Positions 8,810 through 17,766 of a stretch of 64,000 bases of DNA are shown piece by piece; position 1 is the stretch's first letter; every line of letters begins with the position of its first letter. The stretch lies in assembly GCF_027594145.1 (NCBI RefSeq), contig NZ_JAQFFK010000001.1, positions 186,001-250,000 on the forward strand, read 5' to 3'. The translations under genes were made by a program, and so were the position numbers. Source of the stretch: Methanococcoides alaskense (GTDB lineage: Archaea > Halobacteriota > Methanosarcinia > Methanosarcinales > Methanosarcinaceae). The notes below the pieces were generated by a model. The model was not told where the DNA came from. It was given only the letters and a program-made list of their open reading frames with translations, and did not search any database.

Positions 8810-9946
8810 ATGTTTAAAATGACAGATTCCAGATACGCTTTGCCAATTATGGCTTCACTTGCTGTATTGTTGCTTTTTATAGCACCAGTACATGCAGCGT
8901 CTACACTGCCATCGAATGGTGAGTTCACGGCAGCTAATGCGGAACTACCTGATTTCTTCAATTTTGATGAGAACTATTATACAGTATATGGTGGTCCCGA
9001 TGTGACAGCGACTCTCCTCGGCGACAATGAGTTCGAACGTGGTGATACTGTCACACTGAACCTCGATCTAATGAACAAAGGTCTGATCACAGGTTTCAGG
9101 TCCGAGGAAGATGACTTCTACCTTACTCAGCTGGAACAGAAGTTGCAGAACACTGAAATGTCCTATGAAGCCCAGCGAACAACAGCTATCGGTATTGTTG
9201 CTGTCCTGACACCTCTGGATCCTGCTGTTAAAGTTAAATCCGGTCCTCAGGAAGCAGGTACTCTTGTATCAGGGCAGATGACCGAGTCGCCTGTCAGCTT
9301 TAACATCGAGATCTCGGATAATACAGAGGCAGGCGGCTACCCCATGCGCCTTGATCTCTATTATGGATACCAGAAGAATGTCCAGATAAATGGTGACAAT
9401 GAAACTGACCTTGGTATTACAAATATGGAGGTTGGACTCTGGTATGATATGGGCACACAGAACACGACCTTTGACATATATGTGAAGGATGAGGCAAGGT
9501 TCGAGGTGACCAATGTTACGGGTGAACTATATCCTGATTCGGAAAGTATGATCTATGTTACTTATGAGAATGTAGGTGACCTTCCAGCAAAGGATGCTAC
9601 TGTAAGGATAAGTGCGGCTGATCCGTTCAGTACTACTGATGATCAGGCATTTTTAGGTACACTTGGATCCGGTGAGAGCACAGTTGCAGTTTTCAAGCTC
9701 AAGGTCGATGATCTTGCAGTTCCAAAGGCTTACGCTTTGAACAGTGAGGTCAAGTATGAGGATATCGATGGACATGACCAGATCTCGGATACGGTGAAGA
9801 TCAAGACCGATGTACTTCCGGCATCTGCAAATGGTGATGGTCCCAATATGTTTGTGATAATTGGTGCAGGTGTGGTAATAGTGCTTGCAGTTGCGGGATA
9901 TTTTGTTTATCGAAGCAGGTCTTCAAAGAAAGTTGGCGATGAGTGA
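8810..9946 (+). CDS. Secreted COG1361-like surface protein, paralogue of the preceding gene
   Basis: A 378-residue protein with the same plan as its upstream neighbour: signal peptide (cleavage near VHAAS), a Tyr-rich start of the mature part (NFDENYYTVYGGPDV versus TNYYDAYGEPDL in the neighbour), the SESMIYVTYENVGDLPAKDATVRI beta domain, and a single C-terminal helix with RSRSSKK tail. The two genes are clearly tandem duplicates. The AGAGGA ribosome site is at 8798-8803. It ends the exporter operon. Confidence 0.8.
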   Translation: MFKMTDSRYALPIMASLAVLLLFIAPVHAASTLPSNGEFTAANAELPDFFNFDENYYTVYGGPDVTATLLGDNEFERGDTVTLNLDLMNKGLITGFRSEEDDFYLTQLEQKLQNTEMSYEAQRTTAIGIVAVLTPLDPAVKVKSGPQEAGTLVSGQMTESPVSFNIEISDNTEAGGYPMRLDLYYGYQKNVQINGDNETDLGITNMEVGLWYDMGTQNTTFDIYVKDEARFEVTNVTGELYPDSESMIYVTYENVGDLPAKDATVRISAADPFSTTDDQAFLGTLGSGESTVAVFKLKVDDLAVPKAYALNSEVKYEDIDGHDQISDTVKIKTDVLPASANGDGPNMFVIIGAGVVIVLAVAGYFVYRSRSSKKVGDE

Positions 9947-10054
9947 TCTTATCGCCTTTATTTTTTTAAGTGCTTTTTTATTGTTATGCTTTGATGTTTT
10001 GTTTGATATAACATAAGTAATAAGTATAGTATGATATTATTATGGTTGAAATCA

Positions 10055-10123
10055 CTTATATATTAGAAATGACATGGTATCACAAACTTTAAAGCAGTTA
10101 CATTTAATCTAGATACTTATATT
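10055..10123 (+). promoter_or_regulatory. Two candidate TATA boxes for the aIF2-gamma operon
   Basis: CTTATATA at 10055-10062 and CTTATATT at 10116-10123 lie upstream of the TTG start at 10168. The first would give a leader of roughly 80 bases, the second about 20. Sequence alone does not decide between them. Confidence 0.35.
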
Positions 10124-10167
10124 ACATCACACTTTTATTTTAGCCCGATCGGGAGGGAAATCAAAAA

Positions 10168-11394
10168 TTGAGTCAGCCTTGTGTTAATATTGGTATGGTA
10201 GGTCATGTCGATCATGGAAAAACGACGCTTGTAAGCGCGCTGTCCGGTGTATGGACAGATACGCACAGTGAAGAAATGAAGCGTGGTATATCTATTAGAT
10301 TAGGGTATGCAGATACTACTTTCCGGAAGTGTCCTACCTGCCCGGAGCCTCAGGGCCTTAGCGTTGCTAAGACCTGTGAGCACTGTGGGACTAAAACGGA
10401 AGAGGTCCGTACCGTGTCATTTGTAGATTCTCCTGGTCACGAGACCTTGATGGCAACAATGCTCTCTGGAGCTGCTATCATGGATGGAGCTATTCTTGTC
10501 ATTGCTGCGAACGAGGAATGTCCTCAGCCACAGACTAAGGAACATCTTATGGCCCTGAACATCATCGGTATCAAGAATATCGTGATCGTGCAGAACAAGA
10601 TAGATCTTGTTCCAAAGGAAAAGGTCATTGAACATTATCATCAGATCAAGGAATTCGTTAAAGGAACGGTTGCAGAGGATGCACCGATTGTTCCGATCTC
10701 CGCACAGCAGAACATCAATATCGATGTTCTCATCGGTGCGATGAACGAAATGATCCCAACTCCAGTGCAGAAACTTGACAAGCCTGCACACTTGCTTATT
10801 GCAAGGTCTTTCGATATCAACAAACCTGGAACACCTATTGATAAGATCGCAGGTGGCGTTATTGGTGGAACCCTTACAGCAGGTACACTAAAAGCAGGTG
10901 ATGATATTGAGATACGTCCAGGACGTAAGGTCGAGAGCGAGAATGCTGTTAGATGGGAGCCCATCTTCACCAATGTCAATCTTATAATTGCAGGGAAGGA
11001 AAAGGCCGATGAGGCAACTCCTGGTGGGTTGCTTGCATTGGGTACCGGTCTGGACCCAAGTATCACAAAGAGTGATTCCCTTACGGGACAGGTTGCAGGT
11101 GTACCTGGTACATTGCCGCCAACACGTGACTTGTTCACTCTTGAACTGAAGTTACTTGAACGTGTAGTGGGTGTGTCCGATGAGGAATCCATTGGTAAGA
11201 TCAAGACCAGTGAACCTCTTATGCTCAATGTCGGTACTGCAACTACTGTAGGTATCGTTACTAGTGCACGTGAGGATGTCGCAGAGGCAAAGTTAAAGCG
11301 CCCGGTATGTGCTGAGGTCGGTTCCATGGTAGCTATCAGCAGACGTATTGGTTCACGCTGGCGACTTATTGGTGTTGGAGTAATCAAAGATTGA
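10168..11394 (+). CDS. eif2g: Translation initiation factor 2 subunit gamma
   Basis: The 408-residue GTPase subunit of aIF2, which carries Met-tRNAi to the small ribosomal subunit. All G motifs are visible: GHVDHGKTT (P-loop), DSPGH (G3), NKIDL (G4), and the gamma-specific zinc knuckle CPTC...CEHC within the first 80 residues. Start is TTG at 10168, preceded by GGGAGGG at 10151-10157. It heads a conserved archaeal cluster with PIN, rpoE1, spt4, dpcK, S24e and S27ae, and overlaps the PIN gene by four bases. Confidence 0.97.
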   Translation: MSQPCVNIGMVGHVDHGKTTLVSALSGVWTDTHSEEMKRGISIRLGYADTTFRKCPTCPEPQGLSVAKTCEHCGTKTEEVRTVSFVDSPGHETLMATMLSGAAIMDGAILVIAANEECPQPQTKEHLMALNIIGIKNIVIVQNKIDLVPKEKVIEHYHQIKEFVKGTVAEDAPIVPISAQQNINIDVLIGAMNEMIPTPVQKLDKPAHLLIARSFDINKPGTPIDKIAGGVIGGTLTAGTLKAGDDIEIRPGRKVESENAVRWEPIFTNVNLIIAGKEKADEATPGGLLALGTGLDPSITKSDSLTGQVAGVPGTLPPTRDLFTLELKLLERVVGVSDEESIGKIKTSEPLMLNVGTATTVGIVTSAREDVAEAKLKRPVCAEVGSMVAISRRIGSRWRLIGVGVIKD

Positions 11395-11756
11395 AGGTTA
11401 TAATCGATACGAACGGTTTTATGATACCAGTTCAGTTCAAAGTAGACATCTTTGGTGAACTGGAGCGCCTCGGGTACGATGATTTCGTTGCGCCCCAGGC
11501 GGTCATCAATGAGCTCAAGGCACTGGTCAAGAAGTACAGGGGCGAGAACCGAACTGCAGCAAAGGTTGGACTTTCGTTATCAGATCGATGTACTCTCGTG
11601 GAAAGGGCAGGAATTGCGGACGATATCATCCTCCAGCTTGCTCTTGATACAGATGCAGCAGTGCTGACCAATGATGTTGGTCTGGTAAAGCGTCTTAATG
11701 ATGCGAATGTTACCGTTGTGCGTTTGCGTCAGAAGAACCGTTTGGATATAATGTGA
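11391..11756 (+). CDS. PIN-domain protein (FAF1/VapC9-like)
   Basis: A 121-residue PIN-fold protein with the acidic nuclease residues: IIDTNGF at the start, NELKAL in the middle, and the [26 protein letters not shown] block at the C terminus. Genes of this type sit between aIF2-gamma and rpoE1 in many archaeal genomes and belong to the group related to eukaryotic Utp24/FCF1 rather than to toxin-antitoxin pairs; no antitoxin gene is adjacent. Start is TTG, overlapping the aIF2-gamma stop by four bases, so it is translationally coupled. A role in RNA processing is likely but not shown. Confidence 0.88.
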   Translation: MKVIIDTNGFMIPVQFKVDIFGELERLGYDDFVAPQAVINELKALVKKYRGENRTAAKVGLSLSDRCTLVERAGIADDIILQLALDTDAAVLTNDVGLVKRLNDANVTVVRLRQKNRLDIM

Positions 11757-11817
11757 CCATCATATTATAATTTTAGTAACAGTTTAAATTAATGCAGGGC
11801 ATATTGGAGATCGAGAT

Positions 11818-12396
11818 ATGTATAAAAGGATGAAACTTAAGGACACGATCCGTGTAGCTCCCCGTCTGTTGGGCGAAGATGTAGGAGTTAGCGTAAAGGA
11901 TGCGTTAAAGGAGAAGCTTGAGGGCAGGGTCGATAAGGCGCTGGGCTCCATTGTCGCTGTCACTGATATTGAAGAGATAGGTGAAGGGCATATCCTTGTA
12001 GGAGACGGTGCTGTCTATTACGATGTGACCTTTGATGCTATTGTATTCGTCCCAATACTTCAGGAGGTCATGGAAGGTCTGGTAGTAGAGACCGTAGAAT
12101 TCGGTGCTTTTGTCAGCATTGGTGCTATGGATGGTCTTTTACACGTTAGCCAGATTACTGATGATTTCATGTCCTACGATGGTAAGAATGGTAGGCTTAT
12201 CAGCAAGGTCGGAAACCGTACTCTCTCAGAAGGTGACAAAGTGCGTGCCCGTATCGTTGCTGTGAGTACCAATGAGAGAGAACCAAGGGACAGTAAGATC
12301 GGCCTGACAATGCGTCAGCATGCTCTGGGCAGGTTCGAATGGCTTGAAGACGCACGCAAGCCTAAGGCCGATGAATCTAAAAATAAAGATGAATAA
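11818..12396 (+). CDS. rpoE1: DNA-directed RNA polymerase subunit Rpo7 (RpoE1)
   Basis: A 192-residue homologue of eukaryotic Rpb7, which with Rpo4 forms the stalk of archaeal RNA polymerase. The N-terminal RNP-like domain is MYKRMKLKDTIRVAP, and the S1 RNA-binding domain begins near residue 82 (GLVVETVEFGAFVSIGAMDGLLHVSQ). The acidic/basic C-terminal tail is typical. It lies 16 bases before spt4 in the usual archaeal order. Confidence 0.96.
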   Translation: MYKRMKLKDTIRVAPRLLGEDVGVSVKDALKEKLEGRVDKALGSIVAVTDIEEIGEGHILVGDGAVYYDVTFDAIVFVPILQEVMEGLVVETVEFGAFVSIGAMDGLLHVSQITDDFMSYDGKNGRLISKVGNRTLSEGDKVRARIVAVSTNEREPRDSKIGLTMRQHALGRFEWLEDARKPKADESKNKDE

Positions 12397-12412
12397 ACCG
12401 AGGTGTTTCTAA

Positions 12413-12598
12413 ATGGTAGATCAGGTATGCCGTGAATGTCACAGGATCGTTACAGGTCAGACATGTCCTGTTTGCGCTTCAAGCAATTTGAGTGATGACT
12501 GGAGCGGACTTGTCATTATCGTTGATCCTCAACGTTCCATAATAGCAGAAATGATCGGCGTTGAAGTTGCCGATAAATACGCTTTGAAGGTGCGGTAA
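12413..12598 (+). CDS. spt4: Transcription elongation factor Spt4 (RpoE2)
   Basis: A 61-residue zinc-ribbon protein with CREC...CPVC, the four ligands of archaeal Spt4, followed by the SDDWSGLVIIVDPQRS strand that pairs with the Spt5 NGN domain. It acts with Spt5 on elongating RNA polymerase. Length is normal. It sits directly between rpoE1 and the DUF359 gene, as in most archaea. Confidence 0.95.
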   Translation: MVDQVCRECHRIVTGQTCPVCASSNLSDDWSGLVIIVDPQRSIIAEMIGVEVADKYALKVR

Positions 12599-12599
12599 G

Positions 12600-13181
12600 T
12601 TGGGTTTACATATTTCCTTACCAGAAAGCCTTCGGCCTCTTTTAAGGAAACCTTTCGGGGTCTTGTACACAGGTACTGGCGGTGATGCTGTCAGAAGTCT
12701 TGTAGATGATCTCGATAATCCCACAAAACTTATATCTGTGGGAGATGTTACTACTTTTCACTTGCTAGATTCAAATATCATTCCAGATATTCTCATCGTG
12801 GATGATAGGACAAAAAGGGCACCAGCTTCATCACAGGTCGTGTATGGAACAAAACATAAGGGATTCGCTGAGATAACAGTAGATAATCCCCCCGGGGTAA
12901 TAACCGAGGATTTGATCGGTGTGATAAGCGATGCGATATTGTCTGATAAAAATGTTCGAATTTTCGTACAAGGCGAAGAAGATCTTGCAGCTTTGCCTGC
13001 GATACTAATGGCACCTTTGAATTCGGTGGTCCTTTATGGTCAACCGGATAAAGGTGTGATGCTTGTAAGGGTTACAGAATCCATAAAAGCAGAACTTAAG
13101 GATCTATTTGATAAGATCCTTGAAAAACAGGATCATAAAGAACAGTTATACAACGTGCGGAGGAAATTAAATGGATATTAA
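12600..13181 (+). CDS. GTP-dependent dephospho-CoA kinase (DUF359)
   Basis: A 193-residue DUF359 protein. This family was shown to be the archaeal GTP-dependent dephospho-CoA kinase, the last step of coenzyme A synthesis. Conserved blocks [17 protein letters not shown] and the [14 protein letters not shown] / [18 protein letters not shown] segment are present. Start is TTG at 12600, one base after the spt4 stop; its end overlaps the S24e start by 11 bases, so expression is coupled to the transcription and translation cluster. Confidence 0.92.
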   Translation: MGLHISLPESLRPLLRKPFGVLYTGTGGDAVRSLVDDLDNPTKLISVGDVTTFHLLDSNIIPDILIVDDRTKRAPASSQVVYGTKHKGFAEITVDNPPGVITEDLIGVISDAILSDKNVRIFVQGEEDLAALPAILMAPLNSVVLYGQPDKGVMLVRVTESIKAELKDLFDKILEKQDHKEQLYNVRRKLNGY

Positions 13182-13479
13182 TATTACTGAAGACAAAAAT
13201 AATGCGCTTCTCAACAGGCGTGAAATGATGTTCGATGCAACATTCGAGGGTTCCACACCTTCAAGGATCGATGTCAGGGGCAAACTGGCTGCAATGCTTA
13301 ACGTACCCCTTGAACTTGTCATCCTTCAGAAGTTCGAGAACAGCTACGGTATGTCTGCAGCAAATGGCTATGCAAAGATCTACGAAGATGCAGTTCGCAT
13401 GAATGTCGTAGAGAAAGAATATGTCCTCAAAAGGAACGCACTTCCTGAGGCAGAAGTTGTAGAAGAAGCAGGTGAGTAA
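13171..13479 (+). CDS. rps24e: 30S ribosomal protein S24e
   Basis: A 102-residue small-subunit protein. The start [19 protein letters not shown] and the block [24 protein letters not shown] are diagnostic for S24e. GGAGG at 13159-13163 precedes the ATG, inside the end of the upstream dpcK gene. It is followed two bases later by S27ae. Confidence 0.96.
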
Positions 13480-13481
13480 AC

Positions 13482-13631
13482 ATGGCTGTCAAAGACTACT
13501 ATAAAGTAAACGGCGAATCCATTGAAAGGCTAAGGCAGTTCTGCCCACGCTGTGGTGATGGTGTCTATCTTGCAGACCACAAGGACAGACTTACCTGTGG
13601 CAAATGCGGATACACTGAGTTCAAGAAATAA
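13482..13631 (+). CDS. rps27ae: 30S ribosomal protein S27ae
   Basis: A 49-residue zinc-ribbon ribosomal protein read directly from the sequence: it begins [12 protein letters not shown], contains CPRCG at residues 21-25 and CGKCG at 39-43 as the zinc ligands, and ends TEFKK. The ATG is two bases after the S24e stop and a strong hairpin terminator follows, so it closes the operon. Confidence 0.95.
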
Positions 13632-13642
13632 TATTGATAAAT

Positions 13643-13674
13643 GGCATCACCTTTGATGTGATGCCCTTTTTTTA
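13643..13674 (+). terminator. Hairpin terminator of the ribosomal/transcription operon
   Basis: GGCATCAC (13643-13650) pairs perfectly with GTGATGCC (13658-13665) over a seven-base loop, then a run of seven T. It lies 11 bases after the S27ae stop. Confidence 0.75.
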
Positions 13675-13727
13675 GTTTTTATTTTTAATAATCAGGCAGA
13701 ACAGCTTTTGCCTCGGGCTCTTTAAGG

Positions 13728-14123
13728 TTATTCAAGCTCTTTCTCTTCTCTGTAATTGCGAAGTGCAAGCTCAATGGTCATATGAAGACTGTTCTCTTCA
13801 AAAGGCTTGATAATATATCCGTAAGGCTTTGTTCTTTTAGCTCTCTCTAATATCTTATCATCCGAATAGGCAGTGAGGAAAACTACTGGGACATCGAAGC
13901 TTTTTCGTATCTTGTCTGCAGCTTCGAGTCCATCCATATCACCTTTTAGCATAATGTCCATCAATATAAGGTCTGGAAATGTGATCTCCGCCTTACTGAT
14001 CGCCTCTTCTCCCGACGACGCGATACTGGGGACAAGGTATCCAAGGTTCTTAAGCATCTTCTTAATACCTAATGCGACGATCTTCTCGTCTTCCACTATC
14101 AGTATCTTGGTCTGGCTCATCAT
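13728..14123 (-). CDS. CheY-like response regulator
   Basis: A 131-residue single-domain receiver. Acidic pocket VEDEK near residue 11, phosphoacceptor Asp in LILMDIMLKG near residue 56, conserved Thr/Ser in VFLTAYSD and Lys in IIKPF. There is no output domain, so it must signal through protein contacts. It follows the histidine kinase gene by ten bases on the same strand and is almost certainly its partner. Confidence 0.92.
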   Translation of the reverse strand: MMSQTKILIVEDEKIVALGIKKMLKNLGYLVPSIASSGEEAISKAEITFPDLILMDIMLKGDMDGLEAADKIRKSFDVPVVFLTAYSDDKILERAKRTKPYGYIIKPFEENSLHMTIELALRNYREEKELE

Positions 14124-14133
14124 TTATCCTCTT

Positions 14134-16641
14134 TCAATTGTATTTTTCTTCTGTAAATTGAATTATGAACTTTGTTCCATTGTCCTTTTTAAGTTCAATG
14201 TTTCCATCGATCTGCTCAACAAGGTTCGTCACAAGCTGTAATCCAAGGGATTCGGTATCTCTGAAATCTATATCATCTGGTATGCCACTGCCATTATCGC
14301 TGACCGTTAGCATAAAATCGTCTCCGCGGTGCTCAATATCCACGGATATGATACCTTTCTCGTTCTCGTCCTTATCCTCAAATGCATACTTAAGTGAGTT
14401 AGAAACAAGCTCATTGATAATAATTCCAAGTGGAACTGCAGTATCCATGTTAAGGAAAACATCCGCGACATCAAGTTCGATGGCGATATTCCTGTTACCT
14501 ACTACGTAGGACTGGGAAAGGTATGTAATAAGATTCTTTGTATAATCTGCAAAATCGATACTTTCCATATCTTCTGACTGATATAACTTCTCATGGACCA
14601 GTGCCATTGTCCTGACCCTATCCTGGCTGTTCTTGAAAGCATCTCTTACTTTTTTGTCCTTGAACTTATCTGATTCCAGGTACAACAGCGTTGATATCAC
14701 CTGCAGGTTATTCTTGATACGGTGATGGATCTCTTTCTTGCGAATTTCCTCTACCTTTAGTAATGCCTCTTCTGCACGTTTCCTTTCATCTATATTTACA
14801 ATGATGCCTTGTAGGTAATCCACATTTCCTTCTGCATCACGGCGGATAAAGGTCCTCTCATCGGCCCAAACGATTTTGCCATATTTGGTCAGTATCCGAT
14901 ATTCAATGGTAAACTCATTTGCTCCCTCATCGCATTTTTTCTGTAGCTGTTCCTCAACTCTTGGAAGGTCCTGTGGGTAAACGATATCTGCATAAGTTAC
15001 TTTGCCGGATGCGAAATCCTCAGTTGAATATCCGAACTGTGAAATGTTCTTTGATACGAAATCAATAGGCCATCCTTTCTCTGCTCTCCACTTGAAAACA
15101 ATTATAGGACTATTCTCAACAACCCTCTCCATCTCTTCTTTCATCTGGTTGGACTGTTCAAGCTCCTTTGAATATCGTATAAGCTCTTCTTCCGCTTTCT
15201 GCCGCTCGGTGGTCGCACTGTAAAGGGACTTTCTTGTCTTCTCGATGCCGTCTGTAAGTATCCTGAAATCCCCTTCTCCCTTTAGTTTGATCTTACGGGT
15301 GAAATCCTCATTCTGGAATGCTGTCAGAACAGCGTTCGATTCATCGATAATGGCATTGATCATTGTTGCGAAACTATCGAGGGTATCTCCAATATGTTTG
15401 AACTCTCCTTTCAGGTCAGTTGCCACACGTGTCTGGAGTTCACCCTTTGCCAGTTCATTGGTAACCCTCATGGTCTCTGTCATAGGTTGTGTAAATGCAT
15501 CAAGGATCTCATTCAAACCTAATGGTATGTTCTTGAAATCGATATCGACGTCGGTATCAGCTCTGGCATGGAGTTCTCCGACCACAGCGGCATCTGACAG
15601 GTCCTTAAAATCAGCAACTATCTCATTGATGGGTCTTGTGACAAATCCGGCGATTATGGCCGCAAGTCCTGTCATGAAAAGAATCGATATTGTGGATATC
15701 ACAATGAGGTTGTTACGCAATTCAGTAACGCCAGCAAGCATTTCATCCTTTGGTACTACGAGAACAAAAGAGAAATTCCCTGTTTTGATAGGTTCGTAGA
15801 ACATTACCACGGTCTTTCCTGTTGTAGGGTCGATCGTATCGATAAATCCACAGTTGCCTACTTTGATCTCATCTGCCATGGCGGTGATCTCAGGGACATC
15901 GAAATCATAAAGTGTTCTGTAACCGATCCAGTCCTTCTGTTCAGGTTGAGATATAAGGATGCCAGTATTTCCGGTCATGAACGCATATCCGGTGTCGAAT
16001 ATCTTCACTTCACTGACAACTTCATCAAGGTATGTGAGGGATACATCGACCCCGCCTATGCCGACAAACTCATCATCTTTGAAAATAGGCGTAACATAAC
16101 TTACTATGAAAACACCTTCGTAAAAATAGGGGTCAATGATATGATCGACCTTTGTCATTTTTGGTAACTGGTAATAATCTGATTCTTCATAGTTCAATAA
16201 TGGATCAATTGTCAGGTCTCCATTGATCCTGTTCCAGTATGGTATGAAGCGTCCGGTCTCATCATGTCCTTCTGCATTTATGAAAAGCTGGTCATTGCCA
16301 TCAAAGGCATTTGGTTCATAGCATACATATGTTCCCAGAAGATTTGGGTTGCGTACTGCCACTTCCTTGAGTATATCATTCACTTCATCTCTGTTCGCTG
16401 AATTATAAGCGTTCATGGAATTGGCAATGGTCTGACCAATGGCATGATTCTTGCGCATATCGCTATCAAAATAGTTTGCGAATCCCCTTGCTTTTTCGAT
16501 AGATTGCTCATAAGCGAGGGTCTCTTCCTGTGATGTGACCGTTGAAATAATTACGGATGTTGATGTTACCAATACTAATAGAACGCCGACTACGATGAAG
16601 AGTATAAGCTTTGATTTAAGGGATGTGTTCTTCCAGTCCAT
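14134..16641 (-). CDS. Membrane sensor histidine kinase (dCache-HAMP-PAS-HisKA_2)
   Basis: An 835-residue sensor kinase. A membrane helix spans about residues 12-34, and an extracytoplasmic dCache domain follows to about 300 (GVDVSLTYLDEVV and DTGYAFMTGNTGILI motifs). A second helix at about 308-333 leads to HAMP-like segments, a PAS domain at about 508-617, the HisKA_2 phosphoacceptor EIHHRIKNNLQ at about 635, and a HATPase domain with the N box INELVSNSLKYAF at about 747. Start at 16641 is chosen because GGGAG precedes it; an earlier in-frame start would overlap the regulator gene and lack a ribosome site. Its place beside the Msr regulator and the dimethylamine genes suggests it senses a methylotrophic substrate or product. 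Confidence 0.92.
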   Translation of the reverse strand: MDWKNTSLKSKLILFIVVGVLLVLVTSTSVIISTVTSQEETLAYEQSIEKARGFANYFDSDMRKNHAIGQTIANSMNAYNSANRDEVNDILKEVAVRNPNLLGTYVCYEPNAFDGNDQLFINAEGHDETGRFIPYWNRINGDLTIDPLLNYEESDYYQLPKMTKVDHIIDPYFYEGVFIVSYVTPIFKDDEFVGIGGVDVSLTYLDEVVSEVKIFDTGYAFMTGNTGILISQPEQKDWIGYRTLYDFDVPEITAMADEIKVGNCGFIDTIDPTTGKTVVMFYEPIKTGNFSFVLVVPKDEMLAGVTELRNNLIVISTISILFMTGLAAIIAGFVTRPINEIVADFKDLSDAAVVGELHARADTDVDIDFKNIPLGLNEILDAFTQPMTETMRVTNELAKGELQTRVATDLKGEFKHIGDTLDSFATMINAIIDESNAVLTAFQNEDFTRKIKLKGEGDFRILTDGIEKTRKSLYSATTERQKAEEELIRYSKELEQSNQMKEEMERVVENSPIIVFKWRAEKGWPIDFVSKNISQFGYSTEDFASGKVTYADIVYPQDLPRVEEQLQKKCDEGANEFTIEYRILTKYGKIVWADERTFIRRDAEGNVDYLQGIIVNIDERKRAEEALLKVEEIRKKEIHHRIKNNLQVISTLLYLESDKFKDKKVRDAFKNSQDRVRTMALVHEKLYQSEDMESIDFADYTKNLITYLSQSYVVGNRNIAIELDVADVFLNMDTAVPLGIIINELVSNSLKYAFEDKDENEKGIISVDIEHRGDDFMLTVSDNGSGIPDDIDFRDTESLGLQLVTNLVEQIDGNIELKKDNGTKFIIQFTEEKYN

Positions 16642-16660
16642 TTGTTTCACTCCCTTGCGT

Positions 16661-17449
16661 TTAGAGCTCTGTGATCCTTCTCGAAAGGTTCTGATAGTGA
16701 GTGAAAAGCTCTTCTCCCCATTTACTGGCACTTTCATCAAAGCTCATGATCTTTCTGTGATCATACATTCCTTCTTTGTTGAAGAAACAGAGATATGTAA
16801 ATCTTTCAGTTACCGTTATTGTGGTAAGTTTAATGGAATCATCACAAATGTACAGGTCAGCACTTCCTGATCCTGTTAGAAGCTCTAATTCTTTTGAACA
16901 GTCTGTTCTCATACGATTGAATACCGACTCTGTAAATATAAGTGTAAAATCGATCTCTTTTGAAAGGAGGTCTATGAACAATCTGGGATAAAGGGGATGG
17001 AAGTAGGAGATGAACATTTTCACATTATTTGAACGTATTATGTTCTCGGTAAATTCTATTGGCAGGTCGAACATGTGATTAAGATCAGGTTCTATCAACA
17101 TACATTGCCCGAGTTCCCCTATGCGGTATGAAAGGGATTTGGGGATGGATGTAAGGTTACGGGTTGCCCAGTATTCCATGTTCTCTTCAATAACACCAAG
17201 TGTCTTTAACAGGGGGGACATGTTCTTTACTATAATGCGACCGACATCGGATAATTCATAATCATCAAGTTCGTTCTGGACTATCATGTCCTGTTCTTTG
17301 AGTATCTTTATCTGTGGCATCATGGCCTTTGAAGTGACATTAAGTGATGTCTTGATCTGGTCGATGTTCCTTGGACCTTCAACCAATAATAATAAAAGGT
17401 TCTTTCTTTTTTCAGAAAGCCATATTGTATCACTTAGCGACGATCTCAT
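16661..17449 (-). CDS. Msr-type methanogenesis regulator (winged helix + DUF1724)
   Basis: A 262-residue transcription factor. The N-terminal ArsR-like winged helix spans about residues 10-75 (NIDQIKTSLNVTSKAMMPQIKILKEQDMI). The C-terminal FilR1/DUF1724 domain has YFHPLYPRLFIDLL and the GSADLYICDDSIKLTTITV strand pattern. This is the family of Methanosarcina Msr proteins that control methyltransferase genes. It is divergent from mtbC across a ~317-base gap, so it is the obvious candidate regulator of the dimethylamine operon. The histidine kinase starts 20 bases after its stop, so the sensor and this factor are probably co-transcribed. Confidence 0.88.
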   Translation of the reverse strand: MRSSLSDTIWLSEKRKNLLLLLVEGPRNIDQIKTSLNVTSKAMMPQIKILKEQDMIVQNELDDYELSDVGRIIVKNMSPLLKTLGVIEENMEYWATRNLTSIPKSLSYRIGELGQCMLIEPDLNHMFDLPIEFTENIIRSNNVKMFISYFHPLYPRLFIDLLSKEIDFTLIFTESVFNRMRTDCSKELELLTGSGSADLYICDDSIKLTTITVTERFTYLCFFNKEGMYDHRKIMSFDESASKWGEELFTHYQNLSRRITEL

Positions 17450-17569
17450 CTGTTATCTTCTATAAAATCCTGTATCAATAGTAATGACCCTTTCGGTTGT
17501 CTATACTAGATAGGTCTTTAGGGAGTTGCATTTTTCATGATCGTACCAAGAATAAGCATATTTTATCAG

Positions 17570-17590
17570 TATATATACCAAAGCCTTTGG
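17570..17590 (+). promoter_or_regulatory. Candidate mtbC promoter with adjoining palindrome
   Basis: TATATATA at 17570-17577 is followed without a gap by CCAAAGCCTTTGG (17578-17590), a perfect dyad with a central C. Transcription would start near 17600, leaving a leader of about 165 bases before mtbC, in line with the long leaders known for methylotrophic mRNAs of Methanosarcina. The palindrome is well placed for the divergently encoded Msr regulator. Confidence 0.5.
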
Positions 17591-17766
17591 AATATCCAAT
17601 GCCACTGGTCATTTCTAATGCCTTTTGCAATTTCCGATGTCAGTAGGACTTACAACTCACATTATGCTATATGTCATACTTGTTTTTCATTCTATGGTAG
17701 TGCGGAGTAATATCCTGCTGCCACGTCAATGTGGTTTTTCCACATGGATGTAAAGGAGGTTGTAAC

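Noticed and set aside
11391-11756. PIN gene as a VapC toxin
   Set aside because: It is embedded in the conserved aIF2g-rpoE1 cluster with no antitoxin gene and resembles the FAF1/Utp24 branch.
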